Of a DNA stretch of 64,000 nucleotides, positions 1 through 11,376 are shown in pieces. Position numbers and translations under genes: made by a program. The notes beneath the pieces are model-generated. The model had not been told where the DNA came from, did no database searches, and worked only from the letters and a program-made list of their open reading frames with translations. How positions within the stretch are numbered: position 1 is the first letter of the stretch; each line of letters begins with the position of its first letter. The stretch comes from Spirometra erinaceieuropaei (lineage: Eukaryota; Platyhelminthes; Cestoda; Diphyllobothriidea; Diphyllobothriidae). Location: the NCBI GenBank assembly GCA_902702965.1, contig CACRXP010000148.1, positions 103,828 to 167,827 of the forward strand, given 5' to 3'.

Positions 1-72
1 CGTTAGCTTCGGTTAAAAAGTCATAATCAAAGATCAAGATATATTCAAAACTATAGTACATGCACGGTTAAT

Positions 73-601
73 CTACTCGAGGTCCTCTTCGATTTCGACG
101 GACGAGCCTCTTGTGGGAATGCTGGTGGACAGAACCATCTAAGAGGCGTGTAACGACAAAAATAAAAGGGTACCTTTCGCACAGCAGGCAATGCGGAAAC
201 TAGTTTCGAGAACACCGGCGGACTAAGAGACTGCTGCAGAACCTGCAAAAGCTGGGTGGGCTGACCGCAGACGACGACAGCTAGAGCGAAACTTTGCACT
301 GCTTCATCAATCGCACCAGTAGAGAGTGCGACTTCGCCTTGCTGAATCTGCTCAAGAAAGAAGCGGTGAATCGCCTTGGGATCATTCAGGGGTGGCAATG
401 ACGGCATAGACTGCTTCTTAGCAGAAAGTTCTCGTTCTCGGCGTCCTGAAATAGTTATTTTTGAAGAAAGGCACAGTTACGTTGCGCTAATTTAATTCGG
501 AATTGTGGATCACTTCGTCTTTTCCGATCGAAATACACACAATATGTTAAAAATCCAACGCCAATGCCAGCTATTGCGTACTTCACGAGGGTAGCCACCA
601 T
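73..601 (-). CDS. TOMM20: TOM20, mitochondrial import receptor subunit, complete in 3 exons
   Basis: Outer mitochondrial membrane receptor that recognises presequences of imported proteins. Exons on the minus strand: 601-481, 445-174 and 138-73. The two introns (480-446 and 173-139) are each 35 bases, begin GTA and end AG, and their phases join cleanly to 152 residues; vertebrate TOM20 is about 145. Seen: an N-terminal membrane anchor (about residues 5-24), directly followed by the family signature YCVYFDRKRRSDPQF, then a basic linker, then the receptor domain with FFLEQIQQGE and VCGQPTQLLQVLQQSL. The acidic tail EIEEDLE resembles the family C-terminus. The ATG at 601 is preferred because it puts the anchor at the N-terminus; an in-frame ATG 26 codons upstream is possible. 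The exon 3 acceptor was chosen because only it gives the conserved acidic end. No neighbour is functionally related. Confidence 0.9.
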
Positions 602-1095
602 CTCGAATAGGACCACACAGAATTCAAAATTGGAACTAAACGAGGCAAGTCGGTGAGCTAATGAAAGGCCAGTGTTCATGGTGGCGGAAGATATGGCTGA
701 TTCAGATGCCTACGTTTGGGTAGGTAGACGAGTGTCTGATCTGCACAGTAACTGGCGCTTTCTCTCAGTTGTCATCCAAAAGGTTGAGTTAACCCTAGTG
801 TAACAGGAAGGCACACTCAAACCCACTGCTGCACCTTTTCGACAGGAGTTTTTTTCACTTCTGGCCGGATTTGTGGGGGGTTTTCTGAATGCAAAAATCG
901 AGTAACAGTTCTCTTAAACAAAGAATAATTTTACAAAGTTGTCACATTACTGGGTATTTTACTTCGAATAGAAGTTGCATTTACAGAAAAGGACGACGCT
1001 ATTTATCGGTACGTGCCAGAAGAATAGTCAAAAAGACGTTACAGTGACTGTCATGTTGAGGGGGGGGGGGTGGACAGGATATCTTAAAGTAGTCA
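602..1095. other. Upstream region of TOM20, no gene seen
   Basis: Likely promoter and 5-prime flank of the divergent-facing TOM20 gene, followed by AT-rich sequence. A G10 run lies near 1061-1070. No coding signal or recognisable repeat was seen. Confidence 0.3.
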
Positions 1096-1099
1096 GCAG

Positions 1100-1740
1100 A
1101 TTAAAGGTACGATTATATCAAACCTTAAATAGCAAAAATAATCCCTTCTGTAATCTACAAACCATAAAGGGTCAAGGCCTGTAAGCCGGTAACGTTCTTT
1201 GTAAGACAAATGTCGGTGTTCCGGGGTAAAAACTATCTTGGTAAAAAAGCGTCGAACGGATTCTATTCTCTTTCGCTCAGCAGCTCGTATGAGGCTTAAT
1301 AAAAACGAACAGTATTCCAGGCCAGGTCTAACGTACATGTTATAAAGGCGCATTCTAATATTGCCGGATTCAGAGTTTCGGAGGATAAACCCGGCCGTTC
1401 TACGTTCTTTGGAGACTATAAAGGCATAGTGATCCGAAAAATTAAGACTCTTGGAGTGTGATACGCCCAAAGCCTTAATAACCCCAGACACATTTATGTC
1501 GTGACCGTCAATACTTGGTTTAGGTCTGCACCACCAATGACTGAGCACTAATGTCAAGAAAGCGAAAGGCGCCATGTGCGACAGCACTGGGTAAAGGCCC
1601 GTAGGTCGATCTTTAAGAGATCGAGCACGATATCACGATCTGCCGGCTTATATCCATATGCAACTTTCAGATCATCGGTAGACATGAAAGGTTTACCATT
1701 CTTAAATAAATCGGGAGCATCGTTAACAAAAAGTGGACAA
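1100..1740 (-). pseudogene. LINE reverse transcriptase fragment (3-prime half)
   Basis: Decayed end of a non-LTR retrotransposon ORF2. Reading the minus strand from about 1740 gives LFVNDAPDLF followed by a STDDLKVAY stretch where the catalytic FADD motif is expected (the Ala/Asp pair is changed), then the C-terminal region with RLYNMYVRPGLEYC and an ERKRIESVRRFF segment typical of CR1/jockey-like LINEs. It requires frame changes near 1580-1590. It resembles the C-terminal half of the LINE at 3.8-9.08 kb but is more diverged. Confidence 0.7.
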
Positions 1741-1744
1741 CTAC

Positions 1745-3290
1745 TACTACTGTTATTATTATTATTATTATTCGAACAACCCTGTCCACTTAGTTGGGTG
1801 TTTGAACTGAAATGGTTTCACTTTTTGTTTAATGAATGTTAAATGACACATATGTCTTTTAAAATGGAAACATGGCTTGGACTCTGTCCCTTTTTTGTTG
1901 CTATAGGCTCTTCCGTCGAGGCCTGTCTCACGTGCCACTTAGCGGCCTGCAACCTTACGCCACCCCTGTTGCGTCGAGGATCTCGTAAGAACCCTATTGT
2001 CAGGACAATCCTGCCGGAACGATTATGATCGTGGATTTCATTACTCTTATCTACTTCCGATGCATTAATTTGTATATAATTATCAAATTATCAGCATCTG
2101 TCATGTGAATACATTTCTCCGAATTTGCGTCTACTGGGCGATTTATTGCGTGGACACTTGCATTACAATTTCGCACAAGACTAGCACCAGTCTAGCACAG
2201 AATCTTTCACCCCCCATTTTTGTAGGAAATGGTATCGAAGAGACAACGGATGCTACACTGATGGCAAAGGTTTCCTCGAGCTCCATTCTCCGGTCCCCTA
2301 TCACTCCTACCTCACATTCCCGCATCCCCTCCAACCTAGCAGCATTTGATGAAAAAGAAGATTTCGCGGCTTTGTCTAGTTGATCAGAGTTCTAAGCTCG
2401 TGTGGTGCTCGGTAATGACCAGAGCAAGGCCATCTTACAATGTCTGACATCTACAAAACTTAATAAGGTATTGGATAATGATATGTTCACAGGCACACCC
2501 ATTTGGGGACTCTGTGAACAGTTCGAATGTCTATTGAAACCTCTGAGCTCTAAAGGGGAGGATATCGATCACATATACAATTGGTGGCGTTTAAATGGGA
2601 AGCTACCGTTGAAGCTATCTGGCTTACTCCTCTTGGTGAAAATGGTAGGGTTTCTCTTTTGCCAAAGGATGATATAAATAGGTCATCTAAGCTACCGATG
2701 CCCTCTTATACTCGTAACCACCCCGACTACCCTATAGAGCACATATTCGAACGAAAACGCAGGAATTCGTGGGCAGGGTAGATGGGAAACGCCATTACAG
2801 TAGTCTGAAGCCCCAACTAGTCCTGATAGGTTGTTCGGGACAGTTAGTCGACAGCATGAGTTCGAATCCATGCGAGGATTTTGTAAATCGTCTTCGTAAT
2901 CATACAGAGAATTCACAGGAAAAATAAAATAAAGGATACCGGGACCGCCAACAGTGTTTTGTTGTTCGGGGCTTGACTGTATTATATGCAGTCGGACCTG
3001 AACACCGTGGTTCGGAGGATCTTACTCTTTTCATGGTCTTCTAAGCACACCATTCCAAACATCTATGGAAATAAAAGTTCTGAAAGCATCCCGGATAGGA
3101 AAAAAAGATTGAAAACAGCAAAGCAACACAGCTACCTTGTTCTCTCAAAATTATGCTGGAGTAAAAAGTGCAAATCAGTATAATTTAGTATGTATGACGG
3201 AGATGGGCATAGCCTTTGAAAACCCTATTTGCACATAAAAACTAAAAAAACGTGCGGATGTGTACGATGATATACGTGTGCATTTCATCA
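1745..3290. other. Unassigned sequence with weak repeat traces
   Basis: No supported gene. A CTA/ATT trinucleotide run lies at about 1741-1772. Around 2858-2875 the plus strand carries GAGTTCGAATCC, a tRNA-type B box, so a SINE remnant is possible. The short open frames here (for example 2402-2677) have no recognisable domain. Confidence 0.3.
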
Positions 3291-3294
3291 GTTC

Positions 3295-3520
3295 TTATGA
3301 AGCAAATACATGATCATCATATAAAATGTCATCAAGTCTTCGTCTAAAAGCCTCAGCGCTTTCCGCCGGAACGACCGGATCAGGTAGTTTGTCCCAATCC
3401 TCACTCACCCGGCGCGAGAGGAAATTCGCCTGCACTTCAAGCTTGGCGTACTTTGTCTTCAGTTTATATTTGTCGTTTGGCCCAAACATTAACTCTCTCT
3501 TGTAGGCAATACAGAGGCGA
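3295..3520 (-). pseudogene. LINE ORF2 C-terminal fragment
   Basis: Minus-strand reading ends in SEDWDKLPDPVV and AFRRRLDDIL, the usual extreme C-terminus of CR1/jockey-type LINE polyproteins, where an NxWNxLP block precedes a final amphipathic segment. Only about 65 residues are intact, and nothing upstream on the same strand continues the frame. It lies just before, and antisense to, the larger LINE that follows. Confidence 0.6.
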
Positions 3521-3827
3521 TATGATCAGGGAGCATAAGGTCATGGTCAAGCGGCTGGTTTTAAATTTGAAGATAATTGGAGGATATTATTTTTAGTGGT
3601 TTTTCTGTGAGATCTAACGATTTTAGTACCTGTTTTTTTGGTTGAATTTCCTTAAATACAGGTCTTTTCTCTAAGAACTGCCCGCTGCCATCTCCTTTCG
3701 AGTTTTGCTAGTCTATGCCCGCTGTTCACTAATCGCAATTTGCAATTCTCATTTTGTGCATCCGATTTCCCTCTAACTGTTGTAATTTATTTTTACATAG
3801 TTAGCCCCTAGCTGAAATTCAGTCAAC

Positions 3828-4643
3828 TTGTCTGCCAGAAGTTTTCTTAATCACAAATTGCCTCGAGACAAGATGAGACCAAAAGTCACTGGTCGACGTA
3901 AGCCCTCGGCACTTGTAAGTAAACATGGCCTAACTAAACGTAAGTCAGAAGCTTTACCTAAATCTAAGTCAGATGATATTACTAGTCAGTCGTCGCCCGT
4001 TGTAATTGGTCGGCAGCTTGATCTGTCTGCACTTGACCACTGCAATGACTTTATGCTAAAGTTTGGCTCTTAGCTGACAATTCTTGGACATTTATTCGAC
4101 GGGAACATCTCCGATATTCCCTCTGAAGAATGTAGGCGTCTCGACTCACTTGTTCACCTGATCACCAGTGAATCTAGTGATAGACAGAAGCGTTCTTACA
4201 ATTTCCTGCTAAAAAATGTTCCTCGATCTGCTCGGCCAATTGATGTTGCGACCAGTTTCCTGTATTCATGTGGTTTCCACTATAAAATAGCGGATGCCAA
4301 ACGCTTGTCCTCCCGTAGTACAAATCCACCCATCTTAGTCAAATTGTTTTCATCTATCGAGGTTGACACAATCTTTACCCATCGAGAGCGTGTCACTGCG
4401 TACCTAGAGAAGGCAAAATTTTTCCTTTGTCATGATCTTACTCCTATGGAGCGTTCAATGTGGTCTCTATTCTCACGTAAACCTATTGCTTCTCAGTCTA
4501 ATGCTCCCCAACTCGGTCATAATACAAGTGGCCGTAAGGATTCAGCTTCTCCTACTCCTGCGACATCTGACTCCCTCCTTCCTCTTTCTCCTACATCTCC
4601 ATCTCACACAAGCCACTTGACGCATTTGCCTGCCCCTAAACTT

Positions 4644-4742
<99 letters not shown>

Positions 4743-5519
4743 CCATTTGTCGTTTCGTATCCTCCGGATAGTCCCGCTGAGACACATGAAAATCCGTCTA
4801 CATCAGCTAGACCGATAACTTCTATTGTCCAACTGGGTGCTGTAAGGTCTACAGCTAAGTCACCAGTGGCTTGGCGTCAGAACGGTGAGACTCGAAAATT
4901 GAATCAGACTCCGACCCAAAAGAAAGGTAGTACAGTTCCATTTGGAGGTACGATGCCTTCTCTTAGATCTAACAAGTCTTTTCAGCCCAGCACGTCTACA
5001 AATCCCGCAGCTCCAATTATATCCCCGAATAATTCTCTGTTCTGCGTACCGGTTACTTATCAAAGCCCTACTATATATCCAGCAAATAATTCATACATGA
5101 ATTGCCCTAAATCATTTATGCCCCAACCTAGTTCAGGCTTCCCAAAACTTAAGGCCAACTGCTCTCAGGTACGTCAACCTATCTCCTTTGACTTCCAATC
5201 TAGACCTGGTTTCCCACTATTTCATTCTTTTAGTGGCCTACCCTCACCCATTAGCCCCTACTTTCCTTCTAGCCTCCCTCCTCCTCCTCCCCTTCCTCCA
5301 TTATTTAACTACCAACAAGTCTATCCATGTTCTAACTCGCCTAGCATTTCAATGTTTGAAAACTATATCCCCACCTCCTTTAGGTCTCATACTCAGCCTT
5401 CTCTTGCTGACTCCCCGTACGTCAATAACTCTAAATTAACTGGTACTTATTCTCCAAGTGTCATTACTTCGCAGCTTACATATCCGCCTCCAAATGTTTT
5501 TAAATACCGTCGAAAATAG
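3828..5519 (+). pseudogene. LINE ORF1 (RNA-binding chaperone-like), one in-frame stop
   Basis: A single frame of about 563 codons interrupted by TAG at 4071-4073. The N-terminal third is basic. Residues coded by about 4170-4420 (KRSYNFLLKNVP, then ADAKRLS and PPILVKLFSS) have the layout of the RRM-like domain of CR1/L2/L1 ORF1 proteins. The rest is low-complexity and Ser/Pro rich and contains a polyalanine tract encoded by about 32 GCA triplets (4644-4740). No CCHC zinc knuckle was seen. It overlaps the start of ORF2 by about 60 bases in another frame. Confidence 0.6.
4644..4740 (+). repeat. GCA trinucleotide microsatellite coding polyalanine
   Basis: About 32 uninterrupted GCA units inside LINE ORF1, read as alanine in the ORF1 frame. 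Uninterrupted triplets suggest recent expansion by slippage. Confidence 0.95.
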
Positions 5520-8364
5520 CATTGCCGTTCGAAACACATTAGATATTATATTATTGAATGCCAGGTCTGTTATAAACAAGATGGCCCAAATCAGAGCCAT
5601 TGCTCTGGAAATGACGCCTGATATTATATGTGTAACAGAATCTTGGACACATTCTCTAATTCCTGACTCTGCCCTTCTCATAGATGACTTCGATTTTTAC
5701 CGCCAAGACCGCACGACTAGGCGTGGGGGTGGTTGTCCTCTTTATCTTAAATCCTACCTAAAGCACTCTCCCTATTACTTGGATGTTTCCTCATTCACGG
5801 GAAACTTCTGCTTTGCATCTGTTATTCTCTCGCCGCAAAGAAAGGCAATTATTGGCTGTATCTACAATCCCCCAAATTCTTTAGCCAGTGATGATTCACA
5901 ACTCTGTGAAATCTTTAAATTAATTTCGGAAGCTGCTTTCGATGTTAAAATAATCACAGGGGATTTTAACCTTCCTGAAATTGACTGGGTTTCCAATAGC
6001 TGCCCACCCAGATTCCAGTCCTTTCAAGATATTATCAATTTTTCTAATCGGTCCCAACTGGTGCGCTCTCCAACAAAAGATAATCACATTTTAGATCTAA
6101 TCATTTACCAATGATATTGCTCCTCTTTCTGTTGCTTTAAAAAAGGACCTCTTTGACAGTGACCACGTATTAATTCATTGTTGCCTACCGCTTGCCTTTT
6201 CAAAAAAGACAAGCGCCGTTCAGACTTTCATAGATAGCGACTTAATAAATAACTATATGAGATCTTTGGATTGGTGTGGCTTCCTCACTTGTAGCGATGT
6301 AACCATTCTTCGTGATGTCATGTCCAATGTTTCCAAGGACATTCTAGAGTTTGTGCCGCGTAGATATCTCAAGCCTAATTCTTCAGATTCTCATGTTCCT
6401 CATTTTCTTCAGAACAGACTAAAAAGTTGAGGCGACAACTGCGTGACCTATCCACTAGTTCCTTATCAGTTCATCTTAGAATCACAGAGATATTTGAGAT
6501 GGCCTCAAGGATGCGCCAAGCGCGCGACAGGCAAAGAGAATCAATTGCTCTCAGTGGTTCGAACCCTGGCAAATCCGTCGCTAGCTTCTTCCGTCATCGG
6601 TCCTACTCTAAGCGTGGTCATGAACTTCCACCCATGCTAAATGATAACAAAGTCTTCCTCACCGGTGACACTGACAAGGCGGAGTTGTTTAGTGCTTTCT
6701 TTGCAAAACACCTTGCTACCGAGTCCGATCCGGTCCCTTTCTTTCGATCACTTTCAGATAGGACACTTAGTACAATTGATGTCTCCTCAGATCTCATTAA
6801 GAAACACATAAGCCGTTTGAAATACTCCCACTGCTCAGGAACGGACGGGATTCCGAATTCGATTATTAAACAAGCGTCCGACTTTCCCATATTGCTCAGT
6901 CATCTATTCTCGATTTATATTTCAAAAGGATTCTTTCCTGAAACATGGAAAACGTCAATTATCATTCCCGTTTTCAAGTCAGGATCTCGGTCCGGTGTTA
7001 ATAACTATCGGGGCGTGCACAAAACGCCGTCTCTAGCAAAACTTCTTGAAAGGATTATTTTCAATGAAATTCTTGACTTCTGTCTAGCTAATCGGCTTCT
7101 GAGCTCTAGTCAGCATGGAGTTTTACCTGAACGATCCTGCGAAACATGCCACTTGGCTTTTGTTAATCTAGTCACTTCTCTTCGTAATGAGCGGCAGTCA
7201 GTGGTAGTTATTTACTTTGATCTTAGCAAAGCCTTCGACAAGGTGCCCCATGGACGTATTTTAGTAAAATTGGAAGCCCTCGGCATCCGGCCGCCTCTAC
7301 TCGATTTCATCAGGTCATATCTGTCCAACCGATATCAGAAAGTCATGGTCGGTAATAGCTACTCGACACCTCACACGATCACGAGTGGCGTACTTCAAGG
7401 CACGGTCCTGGGTCCGCTACTCTCCCTTCTGTACATCAATGATATTTCGACTGAACTCGGAAATTCGCAATTTTTTCTTATGCCGATGACCTCAAGTGTG
7501 TTTACTCATACTCTAAGGACACCGCAAATGTTTGTGTTGAAAAAATTAATGCCGATTTACTACGCTTAAGCAGATGGGGTTCGACATGGCAGATGGAGTT
7601 TTCCTCATCCAAGTGTAGTTTCATGTCTTTTGGTCCTACCAAACTTCCTGGTCCCATAATTTTTCAGAATAACCCACTTTCAGAATGCCTCACCATAAAG
7701 GACCTAGGTCTAAGTTATACAAATAAACTTGCTTTATCACCTCATGCAGATAGAATCTCTGCCAAAGCCGCGCAGATATGTGGATTCATATCGCATAATT
7801 TTTTTCCTTCCGGAAATGAAGCTAAGACTTTATCAAATGTTTGTTCTTCCAGTCCTCGAATATTGCTGTCCTTTCTTCGGTTTAATGAACGCCTGCGACC
7901 GTAATAAAATCGAAAATGTTCAGAGGGTTTTCACTGGGAAACTGTTCTCTCAAGCTTCGTCCAGTATTTCTTATACTCAGAGATGTCAGCTGGCGAACAT
8001 GAAGTTTTTGTGGGTTAGAAGACTCGAAGCTGGCCTTTGCTTCCTTTTTCGCATCAACTCTAGCTCCAGTCTTCCGCACATTGACACTCTCACTCCGAGA
8101 GATCGGTCTTATGCCACGCGCAACTCCTGCATTGTGATTCCGCCGACTCTTTGTACTACATCTAAGCGCTCCCTCTTCTTTGCTTCCAAATATGCCTTCC
8201 TTTGGAATAATCTTCCGCCTGAAATTAGATTATCGCCTAGGTTACTGATATTCAAGTCGAAATTACGCAGCCATCTTACACCGGAAAACATAAAGGCACT
8301 GTTAACGGTCTCATTCCCGAACAGTCAGATTCTTGACTTCGAGAAGGGTCCTCCTGGGATTTAG
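5458..8364 (+). pseudogene. LINE ORF2: APE endonuclease and reverse transcriptase, frameshifted
   Basis: The endonuclease lies at 5545-6110, with LLNARSVINK, CVTESW, GDFNLPEIDW and the DSDHVLIHC block. The reverse transcriptase spans about 6430-7600, with YFDLSKAFDKVPHGR, SGVLQGTVLGPLL and, after a frame change, YADD at about 7480. The C-terminal region (7730-8364) includes MFVLPVLEYC and WNNLPPEIRLSP. Frame changes occur near 6105, 6426, 7475 and 7805; the last two are at runs of six or seven T. These could be decay or homopolymer assembly errors. It ends with TAG at 8362-8364. Confidence 0.85.
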
Positions 8365-9189
8365 TGGTAGATTAAGTGGTAACTCTTAATTATATCATTA
8401 GAAACCCCTGTTTTTAATTGGTTTCTAAATCCATCGCTATCCTTCCCCCCATAGCGACAATTTTCGCGGTTTTTGATGTCATCTCCCGCATTCCGACCTC
8501 ATGCGGTCTGTCGACACTCACGGCGGAACCCTCAGTCTTCACAGTTTACTAATAGTTCGGTCGTACCTCCCTTCCTCACTGCTCGGCTGAGCTCGAAGCG
8601 TGTTGTGGCCGATCGCATCTGGGTTCCTCTCGTCTGGCCTCTTTGACGCGGCGTACCAATCCGGCCCAGACGATCTCAATTGTGAATCCCGTATACAATG
8701 CCATTTGCAAGCCAGTCCTGTCTGACCCACATTCGTACCCATCAAGGCGGGCATTTGTTGATACTCTGACGATGACCGAAAACATTCCGTTGTATACCGC
8801 CACCTACAGGCCAGTCCTGCTCGCTTTTTTCTGTTATTATTTTTAAAGAGGGGTTTTTTTCTCCTGTAAAATTAATCTAATCATTTTTACCTTTTTCCAA
8901 GGAGTTTTTTTTCACCCCTCAATCATCATGTTTCTCAATGGACTTCTAATTCAGAAACTATGAATTGCATTTTGTAAAGATTCGGCCTACCTCGTCTAAA
9001 ACTCGCATGCAAATTTATTTTAACTTGCTTTGATGGGACCCCGACGGGTCTTTAATAAAAATTATCTATCTATCTATCTATCATGGTCTTCAGACTTGTT
9101 AGAGGAGTAGACTGTGAACTTAAATTGGTCAATTTTTTTAAAGTTTGGGCCTTTCTGACCATTCCTCGTAGGGTAGTCTCTTCAGCTAA

Positions 9190-10590
9190 CCGACTAGTTT
9201 AGTCGCTCTTTCATGCACCTTCTCCAGGAGAATGCAATCTTGCTTCATCCCGGGGCCCCATGCCTGAATGCCATATTCCAAAATCGGCCAGATGAATGTT
9301 CAAAACAGTCGACTGAAACGCTCTTCCTCGAAGTTGGGGAAGGATCTCCGGATCGCTTCCAGGATACCAATGGCCTTCGTTGATATTTTGGCGCAGAAAG
9401 ACGAGGGTTTGAGAGTGGACGCCATCCACACACCTATGCCCTTTACCTCGTTTACTAGGTCGAGTTCGTGGCCTCCGAGGAAATACTGACATTCAGATGC
9501 CAATTCCCTTCTCTAACTAGACCTTAGTCTAATGAATTGACATTTGTTAAAATTGAGGTTGAGAAACCATTCATCGCACCACTCTTGCAGTCGATTTAAG
9601 TTATTTTGCAAGTTAAGCGCGTCCTCTGGCTTTTAAATCGTACTCCATATCCTTAGATCATCAGAGTACACTACCCTCTCACAGGTCAGACAATCTAGAC
9701 AATTGTTCACATATACCAAAGAACAGAATGAGACCCAGGAATGTCCCATGCGGAACCCCGCCATGAACGTTTTCCCACTCTGATTTGGCGTCACCAATGC
9801 ACACATTCTGAGGTCGGCCTGTGAGGAAATGGGTCAAACACTTGAGTAGGTTACCAGTACCTATTTGGTGCAGTTTAGATATGAGCCGTCTGTGTGGTAC
9901 CTTGTCAAAGGGATTGCTGAAGTCGATGCAGACTGCATCTACTGACAAGCCCATCTCTAAGAAGTTCGTTCAGCTTTCCATTAGTGTTAGCAGTTTAGTG
10001 AGTCAGGATCGACCACCTCTAATTATATGTTGATGCCCACTAAGTAAGTCGTTCTCCTCAATATGCCTCAACAGTTCCTTTTTTTATTATTTTCTCCATT
10101 AATTTGCAATAAATGCTTGTGAGACTCAGTTGTCTGAAGCTATTTGGCGAGGTTTCTTCTCCTTCTTCATAAATGGGACTGATGTTGGCTAGCTTCCAGC
10201 CAGTAGGCAGAGCCCCTGCTTCTATAGAACTTTCGAAAATCTTGGGAAGTGTTGGAGGCTAGCTGGTCTGTGAGTTCGTCCAAAACCTTTACGAATATGC
10301 CTTCCGGACCAGGTATTTAGCGCGCTGTAGCCGTATCCGAGATTTCCTTACTGCTCCGGTTGCGGACGCCACCGTGTTGATTGAATTTCTAGGTTGGGCA
10401 TTTTGCCGGTGTACTTCCTCATCAAAAGGCGAATCGTAAGTATACACGGACATGAAGAAATCGGATAAGAGCTTCGTCTTAACTGAGTTGTCGGTTGGCT
10501 TATTTCCCTGATACTTCTTAAGACAAGGAATGGAGTCCCAATTGCGTTTTGCCCTATTCACCTACGAGAAAAATGTCTTTGGTTTTTTTA
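9190..10590 (-). pseudogene. Decayed LINE on the minus strand (RT region)
   Basis: Pieces of one ORF2 in order on the minus strand: 10289-10561 (pre-RT linker with KTKLLSDFF), 9679-9954 (AVCIDFSNPFDKVPHRRL, then a GGVPHGT block where GVPQG is expected) and 9211-9503 (VNEVKGIGVWM and a GIWHSGMGP region where an LEYGIQAW block is expected). Several stops and frame changes separate them. It belongs to a different subfamily from the 3.8-9.08 kb element. Its 3-prime end appears truncated near 9190. Confidence 0.7.
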
Positions 10591-10938
10591 GTATTTCTTT
10601 TCGCCGCTAAACGAACTTTCATAGATATAGACAGATTTGTTCGGAAATGTATACGGAGCGTTCATTCGTTCGCATCTGGAATACGGAATCCAAGCCTGGG
10701 CTCGTGGCTGAAAAAAGACTACAAGTTGCTGAAAAGAGTTCAGAGGAGAGCGACCAAAATTGTGAAAGGCCTTACGACAGCAGATTTGATGAGCTTAATA
10801 TATATACTCTTGAGTACAGGCAGATCCGAAAACACCTCATACAGGCATACCGGATTTTAAGGGACCGGGACTGTTCCCTATATCTCGATGATTTATTCGA
10901 CTAGCCAGCTTTTGGGGCTGTGAGCACCAGCAATCGAT
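10590..10938 (+). pseudogene. LINE RT C-terminal fragment, cut by an assembly gap
   Basis: Plus-strand fragment reading KRVQRRATKIVKGL then RQIRKHLIQAYRILRD and YLDDLFD after a frame change, the usual post-RT region of CR1-like elements. It begins abruptly where the minus-strand LINE ends (about 10590) and runs into the N gap, so the two fragments are head to head. Confidence 0.65.
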
Positions 10939-11376
10939 NNNNNNNNNNNNNNNNNNNNNNNNNNNNNNNNNNNNNNNNNNNNNNNNNNNNNNNNNNNNNN
11001 NNNNNNNNNNNNNNNNNNNNNNNNNNNNNNNNNNNNNNNNNNNNNNNNNNNNNNNNNNNNNNNNNNNNNNNNNNNNNNNNNNNNNNNNNNNNNNNNNNNN
11101 NNNNNNNNNNNNNNNNNNNNNNNNNNNNNNNNNNNNNNNNNNNNNNNNNNNNNNNNNNNNNNNNNNNNNNNNNNNNNNNNNNNNNNNNNNNNNNNNNNNN
11201 NNNNNNNNNNNNNNNNNNNNNNNNNNNNNNNNNNNNNNNNNNNNNNNNNNNNNNNNNNNNNNNNNNNNNNNNNNNNNNNNNNNNNNNNNNNNNNNNNNNN
11301 NNNNNNNNNNNNNNNNNNNNNNNNNNNNNNNNNNNNNNNNNNNNNNNNNNNNNNNNNNNNNNNNNNNNNNNNNNNN
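10939..11376. other. Assembly gap, 438 N
   Basis: Run of N in the middle of repetitive LINE sequence; open frames crossing it are artefacts. Confidence 0.99.

Larger units (their letters stand above)
3800..9083 (+). mobile_element. Near full-length non-LTR retrotransposon (CR1/L2-like LINE)
   Basis: Two-ORF LINE with ORF1 at 3828-5519, ORF2 at about 5458-8364, a 3-prime UTR, and a terminal TATC microsatellite tail at about 9061-9083. ORF2 has an APE-type endonuclease followed by reverse transcriptase and a C-terminal region. All parts are in order and on one strand, but ORF1 has one stop and ORF2 at least four frame changes, so this copy is inactive as assembled. The exact 5-prime end and target duplication could not be fixed. 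The clade is inferred from domain style and the microsatellite tail, not from a tree. Confidence 0.8.

Noticed and set aside
4542..4787. Open frame with a long cysteine run on the minus strand
   Set aside because: It is the antisense reading of the GCA repeat in LINE ORF1.
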